This document shows positions 18,671 to 21,577 of a stretch of DNA of 21,577 nt, in pieces. The notes below the pieces were generated by a model. It saw only the letters and a list, made by a program, of their open reading frames with translations. It did no database searches and had not been told where the DNA came from. The translations under genes and the position numbers were made by a program. Origin of the DNA: Hypsibius dujardini (lineage: Eukaryota; Tardigrada; Eutardigrada; Parachela; Hypsibiidae). Each line of letters starts with the position of its first letter. Position 1 is the first letter of the stretch. Where the stretch lies: contig LRSR01014312.1 in NCBI GenBank assembly GCA_001579985.1, forward strand, positions 1-21,577. The letters run 5' to 3'.

Positions 18671-19930
18671 TTCTTATGAAAAAGGTAATGCAGAACACGC
18701 ATCGGTTGGATTTATCGAGTTTTTAGGAAAGCAAGCGTGAGTTTTATGAGTAGCCGTCCTGCTGGGCACACACCGCTAAAATCTTGAATAAACTTCCTGT
18801 GTGCAACAAGCTATAATTTACAGAATTTATGTCATGCGACTGCACGTCGCGTTAGAACAGTGAATGATTTTGCGGAATTATGCGAAGCGACTGTCACATG
18901 CTCCATCAAGCACTACGGTTTGTCCTTTGCCATCAGACCTCTACAGTAAAGGGCGCATTCATATTTATCGAAGACATGTCAAAGTAACTTTTCGCAGAGA
19001 TTCTCTGTTCCTGTGCACCGCGTGCAGTGCATACTGCGCAGGGTCCCTTTTTATTCGTTCTTATGTCTACGTGCTGCTCTGAACGAACCCCTTTCAGCTC
19101 AACCCACTCCAGAGTCAATGCCATGTGGGTGGTTTATATTCCTACGGTCTTAGTTTCAAACCCGAGGTTTGCAATCTCTTTTCTCAAAACGGATCTAAAA
19201 GTATTGCATGCGGGAAAACGCGACTTTTTTTCGATGACGGGCCGTTGATTGGTTTGCCGCAGTCATTACTTGTTACTGAACCTGCTAAATATCATCAGTC
19301 AAACATTTCTTAATTTCATTGTAGAAATAGATTCAATAAAACTTGGAATATCGCGAGGGTGGAATTTGAAAAGTTTTGGGTTGTCTCGAACGGCTGACCA
19401 AAGCCCAAACAACAACCCTCAAAATAACCGCAACACAGCTGTAAACCCACCAAATGTGTACGCCTCAAATTCATTATTCGGTTGCTCTTTGCCACAAGAG
19501 TGTTATTTTGTTTATGGAACTAGAGTAGATTTTACTGCGACGCAGAGTATTGATTGCCCAAATGTGTTTAGAGTGTGTTGGGATTTCTTGTGTATGGTGA
19601 TAGTACTGCTTCACAGCTTTTTCAATATATTCCTTATTTGGTTTTATTTTTTCGGCCAAAAAAGTAGTAATGTATGCTAGCTATATCGGTAACCAAGATT
19701 CATTTGATTGTTCGTATACAACGGTATATCAACAAATTGCGACTCGAATGATTGACCGGTTGATTTACGGATCGTCGGAAATCGATCACAACCCGCGGGA
19801 TCACTCGCGCATGATGCTTAAAGCAAAAATGTCTAGAGGTATACTGTGCTGTTACGCGGGGATGCCCCAGTTTTGCGGAAATGGAAATGGCACGTCAAGG
19901 GAAACTTTTAGATATTCTACCCTTTAAAGT
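18671..19930. repeat. Duplicated upstream block Y, copy 2 (interrupted)
   Basis: 18671-19013 and 19804-19930 match 12151-12491 and 12516-12994. The block here lies directly upstream of gene C, whereas near gene B block X intervenes. About 790 bp with no counterpart interrupt it. Confidence 0.8.
19014..19803. other. Sequence of about 790 bp inserted within block Y copy 2
   Basis: The equivalent place near gene B has only about 24 bp of GCGGGGTT-type sequence. The insert begins near TGCACCGCGTGCAGTGCA, itself able to fold back, and ends near ATCACAACCCGCGGG. A plus-strand open stretch at 19249-19680 (143 codons; hydrophobic C-terminus VIVLLHSFFNIFLIWFYFFG) is the longest here. I do not recognise it and cannot say it is coding. 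Confidence 0.45.
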
Positions 19931-20265
19931 GGTCTCTCGATAAAATATGATTTAACTAGCGACTAACGCAATCCGGTCAAATAGCTTTCAGCGTTCTGCA
20001 TTTAACGGTATCCTTTTGGCCGCAGGCCATGTTTATAAAGTATTCACGAATTAACAGTCACACTTCACCTTTCGAGCCTCCTGTCCATTTTTGCAGCATG
20101 CTTTGAAGGGCAGATTTATATTCGCATTTATTTTTAATCCATCACTCTGGCCATGTCCATTCATTTCCAGCGCAATAGAACTTAAATATGTCCTGTCTTG
20201 TAACGGTGGGTATAACATCCTCACACTCGTGTTTCGCCACGTGCATTGGGGGCACATTTTTACTT
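19931..20265. other. Spacer with no gene seen
   Basis: No supported coding region. Weak similarity to the end of block X (GCATGCTTTGAAGGGCAGATT against GCATGCTTTAAAGGTCGCACT) near 20096-20130 suggests an older, diverged copy. Confidence 0.35.
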
Positions 20266-21163
20266 CGGGTATATATAAAAGATGTGAGATGGGGGATGGG
20301 AGATGGGGGAGGGGCGATGTGAGAGGGCGGATGTGAGATGGGGATGTGAGTTATCAGGATGAGAGTTCGGAGGATGTTAGTTAGGGAATCGACAATTTGA
20401 GCTATAATGATGGGGGATGTGAGAGTATAAGAATGAAAGTTGTGAGATTTGACCACAAAATACGTAAGATAGGCCTCCGTCCCATTGAGCCGTAATTGGT
20501 CCGTTCGATGTACATATTCGGTAAGCAGTCATTTGGCAATGCAAACTTTACATGTGTATTGTGTGATGAACTTTACATGACACATATCGCCTAACGAAGT
20601 TTGCATGTACTGTACGTCGCCATTATGAAGTGGTTTCGACAAATAAATTCTGTACAATGTGTAAATGCAACAAGTAAATATGCTGGCAAAAGCAACAATT
20701 GCATTTGAATTAACCATCAACTTATACCGCGTCAGTAATACCCACATGGAAAAGAGCCGTTAAACTACAGCAAATATTTTTTCAACGAATTTCTCTCCAA
20801 ATCTGTCCTGACCCATCCAAGCGGAATATTGGCGACCTACCATGGGCCTTAAAAAACATCATATCTCGACTCAAGTGTCATAGGGAAAGGAAGCAGCACA
20901 AACTGGCGGACAAGATTTAAAGCAGTTAGGGCTAGAGAGAGTCAATGCAGACAGTAACTCGCCAATACAATTGCTCTCCACAAATTCCGTGCTTCTATTA
21001 AGATCGGACTTATATCTATCTCGCAGCCTATTCTTTCCTCCGTACGCCCCCCCCCCATCTTTATCCCCAACTAACGCTTTCCATCTTCCGAACTTACATC
21101 TCACATTCTTCCAACTCACAACCCCAGGAATATCTCACATCTCACACCTTTTATACACACCCG
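20266..21163. mobile_element. 898-bp element with terminal inverted repeats and GATGTGAG arrays
   Basis: The left end (20266-20291) starts CGGGTATATATAAAAG and the complement of the right end starts CGGGTGTGTATAAAAG; over 26 bp the two differ at three positions, all A/G. Both subterminal regions are rich in GATGTGAGATGGGG-type words (20277-20440), and the same words run in the opposite orientation at 21049-21150. No transposase was found inside and no clear target duplication at the edges. It looks like a MITE-type element. Confidence 0.6.
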
Positions 21164-21577
21164 TAATTTAGCGGCAGTTCGGCGGACGACATGTGTGCAT
21201 GTTTTCGTATGAACGAGCCCAAGTACACGAGCTAACTTAGAAAAAAGCTTTAACCACATTTTTCACAACTGATCATTTTCATCAAATTGATCATTTACTG
21301 ATTGAGAAGGCTAACAAATATTTCACTGCTAATTTACCTCCCCCTCGCCGCCCGGACGCTAAAATGGTTGCAGTTCTGGCGCAATCATTCATTAATTTGA
21401 CGAAGCATTCTCTTTGGAACACTCTTTGAGTGGCAGTTATGCCATGACTAGTGGTCAAATCCGGGCTAGACTGCAGTTAATGTCAGAGCAACAAAGAGTT
21501 ACCTTGAGAAACCAAGCGAACACGTTACGTGCCGCTCGTCTCAAATAATTTTCTCGAAGGAAACGTAGGTTTTTGGT
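21164..21577. other. Window end; no gene seen
   Basis: No open frame or splice-consistent exon could be supported on either strand. A short inverted pair around TTGATCA occurs near 21270-21294. Confidence 0.3.

Overview
This window looks like nuclear DNA of an invertebrate animal. Its genes are split by short GT-AG introns, the spacers carry many eukaryotic-type repeats, and the proteins are extracellular or membrane receptors (MAM domain, bulb-type lectin domain, natriuretic-peptide-receptor ligand-binding domain). I lean towards an ecdysozoan such as a tardigrade, but that is only a family-level impression. No bacterial operon, rRNA, tRNA or CRISPR array was seen.

Layout. Positions 1-3782 (+) hold the 3' part of one or two secreted-protein genes: two exons of an unrecognised protein (1-488), then three exons encoding a MAM domain, a Thr-rich linker and a bulb-type (mannose-binding-lectin-like) domain (1951-3782). 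From about 4.6 kb to 18.6 kb the minus strand carries a tandem family of receptors of the natriuretic peptide receptor / receptor guanylate cyclase ectodomain type. It comprises a broken first exon (4577-4948), a gene with 13 inferred exons (6707-11606, 'gene B', 579 aa), a first-exon fragment torn by two transposons (12996-13715, 'copy D'), and a second 13-exon gene (14931-18587, 'gene C', 554 aa). B and C share all 12 intron positions and phases. Both end soon after one transmembrane helix, with no kinase-homology or cyclase domain in the space available, so they resemble short-tailed 'clearance' receptors or truncated cyclases.

Mobile DNA is dense and in several cases can be defined at base level, because duplicated copies supply the empty site. 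There is a piggyBac-like TTAA element (13124-13695), a probable solo LTR with a 4-bp target duplication (13746-14150), a decayed mariner-type element inside intron 8 of gene B (8274-9540), a 581-bp near-palindrome (5225-5805), an 898-bp element with terminal inverted repeats (20266-21163), and an inverted repeat in an intron of gene C. Degenerate (ACGA)n-type arrays sit in intron 11 of both B and C and in intron 4 of B. Large blocks upstream of B are repeated upstream of copy D and of gene C, recording the duplication history.

The exon models come from reading splice sites, phase continuity and conservation between paralogues. Identities rest on remembered family motifs, not on a database search.
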